Part shown: in pieces, positions 33,534 to 42,363 of the stretch | How the letters are laid out: every line of letters starts with the position of its first letter | Position numbering within the stretch: position 1 is the stretch's first letter | Assembly: GCF_000186865.1 (NCBI RefSeq) | Contig: NW_008705593.1 | Span: 168,263-216,672 of the forward strand | Source of the DNA: Aureococcus anophagefferens | Taxonomy: Eukaryota > Sar > Pelagophyceae > Pelagomonadales > Pelagomonadaceae | DNA length: 48,410 nt | Direction of reading: 5' to 3' | Notes under the pieces: generated by a model | Database searches by the model: none | What the model was told of the DNA's origin: nothing | The model's input: the letters and a program-made list of their open reading frames with translations, nothing else | Program-made: the position numbers and the translations under genes

Positions 33534-36500
33534 ATGGGTCGCCGGGCCGCGGCCCTGGCGCTCCTGGTCCCGGGCGCGGTCGCCGCGGGCAACTCCTACC
33601 GGGAGTACGAGGAGCGGCTGCGCTGGACCGTGAACACGCTCCTGGCCGTGACGCAGCAGCCCTGGACCATGGTCAAGAACATGGCCGGCTGGTACGACAG
33701 CGGCGTGCTGAGGGACATCTACGACGAGCGCAATTGGAGCACGGCGCGGACGAACACCTTCGTCAACGTGCGCATACTCCAGCCCGGGTCCACGACGGCG
33801 ATGCTCTACGCGGGCTTCGAGGACGGCTCGTTCCAGGGCTACTACACCTGGGGCGCGAGCCCGCTGAGCGTCAACGACAGCGCCGTCTACACGGAGACGC
33901 GGGGCTGCGCGTGGAACTACACGGCGGCCTGCGGCGGCGACGGCTACTGCGCCGCGGGCTACCCGCGGTACCAGCCGGCGTGCCGCGGCTACCACGACTG
34001 CGACGACCAGACGGGCGTGCCGACCCTCGCCGTGGACCTCGCGGACGACGCCGTCTACGACCCGCGGGCGCGGCCCTGGTACCAGGGCGCCGTCGCGGCC
34101 TACGCGGACCGCGGGCCGGAGACGTGGAGCGACCTCTACTACTTCTTCACGGACCGCGTGCCGGGCCTCACGGCGATGCGGGTCTTCACGCACGGGCCCG
34201 GCGGCGCCGTCTACGGCGTCGCGGCGCTCGACCTCAAGCTGTCGTCCTTCATCGAGCTCGTCCAGAACTACTACCCCGCGGACGGCTCCGACGGCGTCGC
34301 CTACCTGACGGAGCGGGGGAGCGGCGAGCTCGTCTTCTCGAGCCTGGGCGACGTCGGCTTCGAGCTCGACGCCGCGGGCGAGGTCCTGGGGCGCTCCTTC
34401 CCGACGACGACCAACTCGAGCCTCGCGGCGATCGCGGCGGTCGCCGCGACGCTCGGCGGCGAGGACGGCGTCGTCGTCGTCGACGGCCTCGAGCACTGGG
34501 TGCTCCACGACGACGTCGTGGACGCGTACGGCATCGCGTGGAACATCACGGTCGTCCACGCCTGCGCCTGCGCGGAGGGCTACGGCCTCTACGACGGCCA
34601 GATCGACTGCGAGCTCTGCCCGGCCGAGTTCGGGCTCACGAGCGCGGAGGGCTCGAACCGCTGCGACAGCTGCGCCGAGGGGTCCTACGTGAACGGCCTG
34701 GGCCGCTGCAGCGCCTGCCCGGAGGGCGCGTCCTGCGACGACCTCGGGCTCGACGACGAGTTCGGCGACGGCGACGCGGTATTGCGCGTCGGCGTCTTCG
34801 CGCCCCTGGCGGTCCGGGGCGCCAACGGGTCCGAGCCCTTCCTCGACGGCGACGTCGCGCGGACCCTGAGCGCCGCGGGCGCCCTGGCCGCGGCGCTCTT
34901 CAACGGCCGCGACGCGTCCGTGCTCGACGCCTTCTCCGCCGACGCGCTCGACGGCTGCGACGTCCGGGTGCAGGTCACGCACCACAACACCTACGACGAG
35001 GTCATGGACGCGATCGGCCGCTACCGCGAGGCCTACGACTACCTCCACGCCATCGTCGGGCCGGCGGCGTCCGCGCGCGCGGAGCCCATCTCCGCGAACG
35101 CGGCCGTCGACGAGATCCCCGTCGTGTCCTACCTGGCGACGTCGACGGACCTCGACGACCGCGCGACGCACCCCTACTTCTTCCGCGTCATCGCGTCGGA
35201 CCGCGTCCTCGCGGAGCACATGTGCGACATCGTCGCCCACTACGGCTGGAGCTACGTCGGCCTGCTCTACGTCGACGACGCCTACGGGAGCTCCTTCGTC
35301 GAGGTGCTCGGCGAGAAGCTCACGGGCGGCGGCGTCTCCATGCGGGCCTCGTCCTTCGCGTCGGGCGACGCGGCGTCGGCCCTCGCCGGCGTCGCGCGCC
35401 TCCGGGACGCGGACGCGCGCGTCGTCGTCGTCGTCGCCGTCGACGACGACCTCGCCAACATCCTCGACGCGGCGCTGGCCTGCAACATGACGGGCGACGA
35501 CCACGCCTGGATCTACGCCGACGGCATCGCCCTCGCGACCATGGCGGCCGCGCGCGGGGAGCGGTACGCGGACGCGCTCGCCGGCGCGGCGCACGTCGGC
35601 ATGGTCGTGCCGGCGACGGACGAGGCGGCCGGCTTCGCCCGGACCTACGCCGCGCAGAACGAGAGCGACTACAGCCCGCGCCTGGCCATGGCGGACCCCT
35701 ACGCGCGGCTCGAGGCCGGCTTCTTCGCCAAAGGCGTCGCCACGGACTACCCGCTCCTCGTCTTCGACGCGATGGCCGCCGTCGCGCTGGCCGCGTGCGC
35801 GGTGCGCGCGGGCGGCGGCGACCCCGCGGACGGGTCGGCGCTCGCCGCCGCGCTCTACGCCGTCGACTTCAACGGCACGCAGGGGCGCGTGGCCCTCGAC
35901 GGCTACGGCAGCCGCCTCGGGTCCACGGTGGCCTACGACCTCTACAACGTCCGCCGCGATCCGGCGGACGCGGCCGCGGTGCTGCCCGTGCGGCTCGGCA
36001 CCTACGCCGACGGCGCCTGGCCCTTGGAGCACTTCCGCTTCCACGACAACACGACGACGCCCCCGAGCGCGACGGACGTCGTCTCGTGCGGCCCCGGGAC
36101 GATCCAGAGCGCCGACGGCGCGCGGTGCGAGGCCTGCGCGGCGGGCACGTTCTCCGAAAGCTGGAACGCGGCCTACTGCGAGCCCTGCTCCGTCGGCACG
36201 ATCTCGGGCGCCGGCGCGACGGCCTGCGCCACCTGCGCGGCCGGCAAATTCGCGTCCGCGACCGCGCGCAACGCGAACAACTCGGGCGTCGTCTCCGAGG
36301 CGCGGTACTGCGCGTCCTGCGGCGCCAATTATTATAGTGACGCCAACGGGTCCGTGCCAGCGTCCTGCATCCGTGACGATTGTGACCGGGAAAACGATGA
36401 AACATCGTTACCGACGCATGTGGTAGGTCCGTGCTCTGCAAGCCCTGCCCCGAGGGCGTCACGTCCCTGGCCGGGTCGTCGGCCTGCGACCTCTGCGTCG

Positions 36501-38674
36501 CCGGGGCCTTCGACGACCGACCGCTCGCGGACGTCGCCGGCGGCGGCGAGGCCGCGTGCCGGTCCTGCCCGAAGCACTTCGACTGCGGGAAAGACGGCTA
36601 CACGCTGGAGACGCTGCGCATCGACGGGGGCTACATGCGCACGACGACGCTCAGCGACGCGGCCATCCCGTGCGTCGGCGGCGACGGCGGCGCGAACTGC
36701 CCCGACGACGACGAAGCGCGCGTGGGCTGCGCGGCGGACTCGAGGACGGCGGGCCCGAGCTGCCGCACCTGCGACGACGGCTACTACCTCTCGGAGGCCG
36801 CGGGCCGCTGCCACCCCTGCGGCGACATGGGCGACGGCGACGACCCCGTCATGCTCCTCAGAATAGGGCTCGTCGTTTTGCAGTGCGGCGTCGTCGGCGT
36901 CATCATCTACCGGACCATCGGCGGCGCCGCCGACGAGCGCCACGCCAAGACGTCGAACAAGGCGACGCGGCTCCAGCAGAAGCTCCGGTCCAAGTGGAAG
37001 ATCTGCTACGTCGCGTTTTCCATCATCTACTCCATGCCCGCGCTCCTGCCGTCGATCAGGTACCCCACGGCCGTCGCGAACCTCATGTCCCTCTTCGCCA
37101 TGATCAACTTCGATCTCGTCACGCCGCTGCCCGCGTCCTGCTTCCTGCGGACGTCGCACCACGGCTTCTACCGGACGCTCGTCTTCTCGACGGTCGGCCC
37201 GCTCGCGGTCGTCGCGGCCTGCGTGGTCGGGTCCGAGGCCCGGCGCCGCGCGGGTGAGCTCTGGTCCTCGGCGCGCCAGACGCGCGAGGCCGTCGAGGTC
37301 GAGGACGACACGGTGGAGGTGCCGCGGGAGCCGCGCGCGCCGCGCGCGTGGCGCACGTTCGTGTCCGTCGCGCTGCTCAGGGCAGGACAAGGGTGATTCA
37401 ACGTCGCTTCAACGTGAGTGTTCCGCGCGCGCGCGTTTCAAAAACAGCACCCACGCTTCGAGAGCGCTCCGAGAGATGATCGCTCGTCCAAAAATCAGCC
37501 GAAACGAGCGGAAAACGACCGAGATAGGAGCCTTTGAAGTTGGGAATTTCGCTCTCTTGTCCTGCCCAGGCGCTGCTCGTGACCTACCTCGTCGTGCCCA
37601 CGGTGACGACGGTCGTCTTCCGCACCTTCGTCTGCGCGCCCTTCGACGCCGAGGTCGGCGGCGAGCTGCGGACGGACCGGTTGCTCGTCGCGGACGTGAC
37701 GGTCGACTGCGGGTCCGCGTCGTACGCGGCCCATCGCATCTTCGCGCTGCTCATGGTCGCGGTCTGGCCCGTGGGCGTGCCCCTCTGGTACTTCGTGCTC
37801 CTGCGGGACGCGCGGGCCCGCATCGACCCGGAGGTCGACGGCGAAAAGGCGCGGATGAAGGCCGACGGCGGCGAGGCGCGCGTCGGGCTCGCGCTCGAGA
37901 TCCGCGACGGCGACGCGTCGATCCAGCACCTGAGCCTGCTCTACGGCCCCTACGAGGGCGAGTTCTGGTACTGGGAGATCGTGGAGCTCCTGCGGCGCGT
38001 CGCGGCGACGTCCGTCGTCATGGTCGTGTCCGACGGCGACGTGAGCCGCCTATTCTACTGCATCATCCTGTCGATCCTGAGCCTGAACCTCTACGACCTC
38101 TTCGAGCCCTTTATTTCCGCGTCGGACGATTTGCTGGCGGAGGCGCTCCAGCTCATCACGCTGCTCAACTTCATCGCGACGCTCGGCTTCGCCGTCGGCG
38201 CGGGCAGCTTCCTCGGCGCGCTCATGCTCGCGCTCCAGCTCGTGGCCGTCGTCGCCTCCGCGGCGCTCATCTGGACGGACGTCCGCGCCCGGCGCCCCCG
38301 CCCGCCGCGACCCGACCCGCCCCGTCTCATAGGTGCACCGCGAGCGCGCGGCGCTCGAGTTCCTCGCGGAGGAGGCGAAGCAGCAGATGAAGGAGTACGG
38401 CGTCGACCTCACGGGCCGCGCGGACGCGCCCCGGAAAAAACAGGCGACGAAGCGCGAGTCCGTGAGCGAGGTCGCCGAGGCCGTCGGCGCGGCCTTCGCC
38501 GCGCTCTTCGGCGACGCGCCCGACGAGCACTCGGCGGCCGACGACGACGACAACCGGAGCTGGGACTCCGCGGAGGACCGCGACGACTTCAGCGAGGGCT
38601 CCGCGGGCGACATCGACGCGCTCTGCACGCCCATGCCCCTCTCCGTGCGCATCTCCGATAACGAAGAGCTGTAG
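33534..38674 (+). CDS. Cache and ANF-receptor-domain multipass surface protein, four exons
   Basis: Exons 33534-36349, 36427-37369, 37570-38280 and 38333-38674 give 1,603 residues. A signal peptide (1-19) precedes a double-Cache sensor (about 30-250) with the signature YDPRARPWYQGA. A Cys-rich linker follows, then a periplasmic-binding/ANF-receptor ligand domain (about 416-836: VLRVGVFAPLAV, HAIVGPAASARAEPISAN, YGWSYVGLLYVDDAYGSSF), as in class C GPCRs and bacterial amino-acid-binding proteins. A second Cys-rich region of the GCC2/GCC3 type spans about 845-1070. From about 1078 come nine or ten helices with FWYWEIVELLRR between two of them, then a charged cytosolic tail. The helix count and motif do not fit a seven-helix GPCR; it is probably a ligand-gated receptor or channel of protist type. 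Introner copy 3 interrupts a membrane helix. Confidence 0.75.
36350..36426 (+). other. 77-bp intron created by short introner-like copy B
   Basis: The donor GT opens the upstream duplication GTCCGTGC (36350-36357). The acceptor is TGGTAG (AG at 36425-36426) and the second duplication is 36427-36434. Splicing gives NGSVLCKPCPEG in the Cys-rich region, phase 2. Confidence 0.85.
36358..36426 (+). mobile_element. short introner-like element, copy B (69 bp)
   Basis: 69 bp between perfect 8-bp duplications. It shares CGTGACGA, GACCGGGAAA, ATGAAA-ATCGT and a TGGTAG end with copy A near 24875-24948, and has a near-inverted repeat GTGACGAT/ATCGTTAC. It is unrelated in sequence to the 192-bp family. 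Confidence 0.75.
37370..37569 (+). other. 200-bp GC-AG intron created by introner copy 3
   Basis: The donor is GC, the first two bases of the duplication GCGCTGCT (37370-37377). The acceptor AG is 37568-37569 and the second duplication is 37570-37577. Splicing gives FVSVALLVTYLVV, phase 0. Confidence 0.88.
37378..37569 (-). mobile_element. introner element copy 3, reversed (192 bp)
   Basis: Reverse complement of the family seen at 9076 and 30927, again 192 bp. In this orientation the gene-sense ends read CAGGGCAG at the left and CTGCCCAG at the right, so the acceptor AG comes from the opposite terminus of the element. Confidence 0.9.
38281..38332 (+). other. 52-bp GT-AG intron
   Basis: Starts GTCCGCGCC after ATCTGGACGGAC and ends CTCATAG. 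It joins the last membrane helix (ALIWTD) to the tail VHRERAALEFLAEEAK in phase 0. C-rich throughout, no sign of a duplication. Confidence 0.75.
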
Positions 38675-38682
38675 GTTTTAGT

Positions 38683-39903
38683 TCACTTCGCCGGCGGCGG
38701 GCTGCTCGACGACGAGCCGAAGAGGCCCGTCCGCGCCGCGGGCGCGGGCGCCGCGGGCGGCGGGCTGCTGCTCGACGACGAGCCGAAGAGGCCCGTTCGC
38801 GCCGCGGGCGCGGGCGCCGCGGGCGGCGGGCTGCTCGAAGACGACGAGCCGAAGAGGCCCGTCCGCGCCGGCGCGGGCGCCGCGGGCGGCGGGCTGCTCG
38901 ACGACGACCCGAAGAGGCCCGTCCGCGCCGCGGGCGCGGGCGCGGCCGCGGGCGGCGGCGCGCCCTCGAAGAGCGCCTGGATCTGGCGGACCGCGTGGTC
39001 GTGGAGCTCCTGGGACATGCGCTGCGCGTCCCAGCGCGGCGAGTACTTGTAGGCCTCCCGCGGCAGCTGGCGGGGCCCCTTGCCGTCGTCGAGGAACTCG
39101 CGGAGCGACAGCTGCGGCGGCTTCGAGGGAAACGACGCGTCGAAGTGGACGCTCAGCACGCAGAGGAAGAGGCGCTTGTCGACCTTGAGGTTGAGCAGGA
39201 GATGGCAGCTCCCGTAGTCGAGGCAGTCCACGTCGACGACGACGTAGCGCTTGAGGAAGGACCGGCACAAATTCCGCCGCCGCCGCCACGAGCCGACGAG
39301 CGCGTCGCGCGCGGCGTCGGCCGGCGCGTCCCCGAGGTCCGCGGGCAGCGGCGCGAGGGCCTCGCAGGTGAGGGGCATGGCCGCGCGCGGCAGCGCGAGG
39401 AAGCGGCCCTCGCGGCCGTCCGCGGCGAGGTCGTAGGTCAGCGCGAGCGTCGGCGCGTCCGCCAAGGCGCGCGCGGCGTCCGAGAACGCGTCGCCGGCGT
39501 CCGCCGGCCGGCAGAGGCTCGCGACGAGCTCGGCGCGCCGCCGGCCGACGTCGACGACGACGCCGAGGAGCGCGCCGGCGGACCAGAGCGCCGCGACGTC
39601 CGCGGCGAGCCGGCCGCCGGCCTCCGCCGCCTTCGCGGTCTGCCGGCCGTGGAACGCCTCGGACGCCTCGCCGGCGACGGTGGCCGCCGTCGCGCCGCCG
39701 CCGCCGCAGAGGCTCGGGAAGCAGGCCGCGAGCTCGTAGCTCGCGTAGGGCGACTCGTCGCCGTCCGGCAGGCCGCCGGGCCGCGGGATGAGGTCGACGA
39801 TGCGGTCGTCCTCCAGCACGACGCTCCACTCGATGGACCACTTGGCGTAGGGAACTTTCAAGGTGGTCTGGCCGTTGGCGTGGACGAGCTCGGCAGCGGC
39901 CAT
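38683..39903 (-). CDS. BABAM2: BRISC/BRCA1-A complex subunit BRE with GLFG-rich tail
   Basis: 406 residues from MAAAELVHANGQ; an ATG at 40017 would add 38. The C-terminal core has the family's UEV-like signature: SVHFDASFPSKPPQLSLREF followed by YKYSPRWDAQRMSQELHDHA, close to the YPYSPRWD block of animal BRE. The N-terminal half fits the first UEV-like domain (KWSIEWSVVLEDDRIVDLIPRP). BRE is a scaffold of K63-specific deubiquitinase complexes containing BRCC36. The last 90 residues are an unusual addition: four repeats of PAPAARTGLFGSSSSSPPP. The stop is 8 bp from that of the convergent receptor gene. Confidence 0.85.
   Translation of the reverse strand: MAAAELVHANGQTTLKVPYAKWSIEWSVVLEDDRIVDLIPRPGGLPDGDESPYASYELAACFPSLCGGGGATAATVAGEASEAFHGRQTAKAAEAGGRLAADVAALWSAGALLGVVVDVGRRRAELVASLCRPADAGDAFSDAARALADAPTLALTYDLAADGREGRFLALPRAAMPLTCEALAPLPADLGDAPADAARDALVGSWRRRRNLCRSFLKRYVVVDVDCLDYGSCHLLLNLKVDKRLFLCVLSVHFDASFPSKPPQLSLREFLDDGKGPRQLPREAYKYSPRWDAQRMSQELHDHAVRQIQALFEGAPPPAAAPAPAARTGLFGSSSSSPPPAAPAPARTGLFGSSSSSSPPPAAPAPAARTGLFGSSSSSSPPPAAPAPAARTGLFGSSSSSPPPAK
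38698..38952 (-). repeat. 63-66 bp tandem repeat, four copies, encoding GLFG units
   Basis: Units begin at 38698, 38761, 38827 and 38890 (63, 66 and 63 bp apart) and are nearly identical, varying by one Ser codon and a few bases. They encode RTGLFGSSSSSPPPAAPAP-type repeats at the BRE C-terminus. Confidence 0.9.
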
Positions 39904-40109
39904 GCTGCGCTCAACAGGCGCCGAATGCGCCTCCCATGCCTTTGCGGCAAAAAAGCTGATCTTGGCGAAGCATCTTCGACCGACGCGTGCTGCGCTGGTG
40001 GCCGGGTCGTACACCACCGCTGCTGCCCGGGACCGGCGCTCGGCGAGGGCCTCTCGACGTCCCGCGCGTCGCGTCGCGCGCCATCGCCTGCGCGCATCGA
40101 CGCAGCGCG
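39904..40109. promoter_or_regulatory. shared upstream region of BABAM2 and the HIG1 gene
   Basis: 206 bp between divergent start codons. No certain motif. Confidence 0.35.
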
Positions 40110-40523
40110 ATGGATTTCTTGGCGAAGTTTAAGAGCAAAGCAGGCGCGGCTCCCAGCGTCCTCGCCCGCCCCCCGCATCCGCTCACCTCGCGTCGCGCCG
40201 CGCAGAGAAGGACCCGCTGGTGCCCATCGGCTGCATGGCGACGCTCTCCTGCCTGCTCGCGGGGCTCTACACCTTCCAGCAGGGCCAGGCGCGCGCGCCG
40301 CGTCCGAGCGGATTCGCCCGGGGCCGCGCCGTCACGCTCTCCTCCGCAGGCGGCGCTGTCGCAGAAGATGATGCGGGCGCGCGTCGTCGCGCAGGGCGCC
40401 ACGGTCGTCGTCCTCGCCGTCGGGACGCTCGCGGCGTCCAAGGTGAAAAACCCGGAGGACGAGCGGCCAAAGGGCATGCATCCCATCGAGTACGAGGCGA
40501 TGAAGGCCGAGCAGGGGAAGTAG
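40110..40523 (+). CDS. HIG1-domain mitochondrial protein, three exons
   Basis: Exons 40110-40143, 40206-40288 and 40350-40523 give 96 residues: MDFLAKFKSKAEKDPLVPIG, then CMATLSCLLAGLYTFQQGQ, then AALSQKMMRARVVAQGATVVVLAVGTLA and a charged tail. DPLVPIG before the first helix and the QxMMRxRVxxQG link to the second helix are the HIG1 hallmark. These proteins stabilise respiratory supercomplexes in the inner mitochondrial membrane (Rcf1 type). Both introns would use GC donors (40144-40205 and 40289-40349). For the first, GT at 40158 with acceptor ending 40207 also keeps the frame but gives a poorer match to the family. Confidence 0.8.
   Translation: MDFLAKFKSKAGAAPSVLARPPHPLTSRRAAQRRTRWCPSAAWRRSPACSRGSTPSSRARRARRVRADSPGAAPSRSPPQAALSQKMMRARVVAQGATVVVLAVGTLAASKVKNPEDERPKGMHPIEYEAMKAEQGK
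40144..40205 (+). other. 62-bp GC-AG intron (alternative 40158-40207, GT-AG)
   Basis: Chosen because it gives KAEKDPLVPIG. Ends CGCGCAG. The alternative gives GAAPSKDPLVPIG. Confidence 0.55.
40289..40349 (+). other. 61-bp GC-AG intron
   Basis: CAG then GCGCGCGCC as donor, CTCTCCTCCGCAG as acceptor with a clear pyrimidine tract. I find no GT donor in phase in the interval. Confidence 0.7.
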
Positions 40524-40904
40524 GGGGTGCTTTTAAGGTCTCGTTCTTAGTCGTCAAACTGCGGGTTGGTGGGTGCCTTACGTTCTTGGTGCTCACGATA
40601 GAGGTCGAGGCCCCGCCGGCGGCCCGCGAACCGGGGTCCGAGTCCTCTCGTTCGTCCATAACGGCAGCCGAGGAGCATATCTTAAGGAGACGATTGCTGG
40701 ACGCGCCAGAGAAGCGCGCAGTGACATCGCGAAGGGCACGAACGCTGCCCCAGGGTTTGCCCACTTCGGCTGGGTGGCGGCTGCTCCCGATTGGCAGCCC
40801 ATGGTCATAATCACAATGATGAAGTTTTCGATGCATATAGCGCCGGGGTCATCGTCGGCTCTCAGCGCGCGCGCAGCCTCTTCCGTCGTCGGGTCGTCCC
40901 AGTC
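40524..40904. other. 381-bp spacer with a possible ankyrin-gene relic
   Basis: On the minus strand 40593-40680 reads LPLWTNERTRTPVRGP, resembling LPLSTNVRTPVRGP of the ankyrin gene at 17048. The DNA also matches (CGCGAACCGGGGTCCG). No intact gene is supported. Composition is AT-richer than neighbours. The 3' part also serves as leader of the next gene. Confidence 0.45.
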
Positions 40905-42140
40905 ATGTCGCTCAAGCAGCCGCTCGTGCCGCAGATCCCGCGCGGGAAGCAGCCGCGGCGCCTGACCATCGACAGCGGCAAGGGCCAGCAGGTCAAGAAG
41001 AGCAAGGCCGCGCTGCACCGCGTCATGGTCGAGATCCGCACCCTGCGCCAGCGCAAGCAGCCGGCGAACGGCACGCCGGCCGCGCAGCTGGACGCGTTGA
41101 TGCAGTCCTACTACGCGAAGGCGCGCATCCTGATCTCGCTCATCGCGCCGGACCTGTTCAAGTCCGACGACGACCTCTTCAAGGAGTTCAACAACATGGA
41201 CGCGATCGAGCTGGCCGTCCTCGAGGTCCAGGAAGAGAGCGTCAAGGTCCTCCGCGGCGAGGTGTCGTTCGGCGAGGCCGCGCAGTTGACGGCGCTCGCG
41301 TCCCTGGCGTCGAGCCGCGGCGCGTCGCTGCCCGAGTTGGTGAAGGAGTTCGAACACCACCTCTCCATCGTCATCGAGGACCGGCGCGAGCGCGCGCGCT
41401 ACTACGAGCAGACGCGGGCGAAGGGCCGCACGGGCGTCGACCGCACGGGCAAGCGCAAGCACTTCTCCGGCGACGAGGTCGTCGAGCAGCGCGAGCGCGA
41501 CAACAAGTACTACCGCGACGTCGCGTCCGGGGAGCGCGTCCCGCTCAAGTACGACGAGGAGGAGAACGTCGAGTCGATGATCAAGAAGCAGGAATCGAAG
41601 CGAGCCCGGAGCGACGCGACGCGCGGCCTCCTGGCGAAGCGCATCGAGGACTCGCACGACCTGACGATCGAGCTGCCGGCGGGGATCCGGCGGACGACGG
41701 AGGGCCGCTACGTCGTCGACGGACACATCACCGTGGCGGCCGGCGCGGACTTCGACAACACCCCCTCCTCCGACCTCGCCGCCGTCGTCGAGCGCCTGGA
41801 GCAGGCGCGCGCGCTCGCCGGCGTGAAGGAGCGCGCGCCGCGGACGCTGCCCGCGGGCGTCGCGTGCGAGGACGGCAAGTTCTGGACGTGCTTCCAACAC
41901 GCGAAGGGCCGGGTCTCCCTGCGCGCCTTCGGCAGCATCATCTACTTCGAGACCGCCGAGGAGGCCGCCGCGGCCATCGCGCGGTTCCGCGCGGCGTCCG
42001 CGGACGCGCAGAAGGCGATGATCAGCAACCAGCTCAGGTGCTGCAAGTGCGGGCGGCCGTTTCGGGGCCGCTCGCGCAACGCGGTCAAGGAGCGCCTCAA
42101 GGCCCACGAGAAGACGTGCACGCCCGCGTCGACCCTGTAA
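40905..42140 (+). CDS. nuclear-type protein with C-terminal CxxC...HxxxxC finger, function unknown
   Basis: 411 residues from MSLKQPLVPQIPRGKQPRR; an in-frame ATG at 40791 would add 38 less plausible residues. Basic N-terminus, a long helical middle (DALMQSYYAKARILISLIAPDLF, LAVLEVQEESVKVLRGEVSF), a Lys/Arg-rich stretch (GKRKHFSGDEVVEQRERDNKYY) and a C-terminal zinc-binding-like motif CCKCGRPF ... LKAHEKTC. No membrane segment. I do not recognise the family. Single exon. Confidence 0.7.
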   Translation: MSLKQPLVPQIPRGKQPRRLTIDSGKGQQVKKSKAALHRVMVEIRTLRQRKQPANGTPAAQLDALMQSYYAKARILISLIAPDLFKSDDDLFKEFNNMDAIELAVLEVQEESVKVLRGEVSFGEAAQLTALASLASSRGASLPELVKEFEHHLSIVIEDRRERARYYEQTRAKGRTGVDRTGKRKHFSGDEVVEQRERDNKYYRDVASGERVPLKYDEEENVESMIKKQESKRARSDATRGLLAKRIEDSHDLTIELPAGIRRTTEGRYVVDGHITVAAGADFDNTPSSDLAAVVERLEQARALAGVKERAPRTLPAGVACEDGKFWTCFQHAKGRVSLRAFGSIIYFETAEEAAAAIARFRAASADAQKAMISNQLRCCKCGRPFRGRSRNAVKERLKAHEKTCTPASTL

Positions 42141-42363
42141 GTAGCACGCTCCTTAGCAGACCGACACGGAGAGCTCGCGCGCGAGGAGGGGGATGCGCCG
42201 TGACGCGGGCGGAAAAAGACGCCTCCGTTCCTCTCGCCCCCGTACTCACCTCAGAGCCCACAAACTCAAAGCACCCCAGCAAGGCTCCAGCAACCCCCCC
42301 CCCTTTGGGATCGCTAGGCGCATCGCACTGTGGCAAAAATTTTCGCGTCTCGACGCGCGGGCC

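Noticed and set aside
32853..36044. 1,063-residue minus-strand frame
   Set aside because: Antisense shadow rich in Val, Arg, Glu and Asp, opposite the RING-MYND and receptor genes. No motif.
31247..36337. 1,696-residue plus-strand frame across two genes
   Set aside because: Arg/Ala-rich shadow spanning two genes that have clear domains in other frames.
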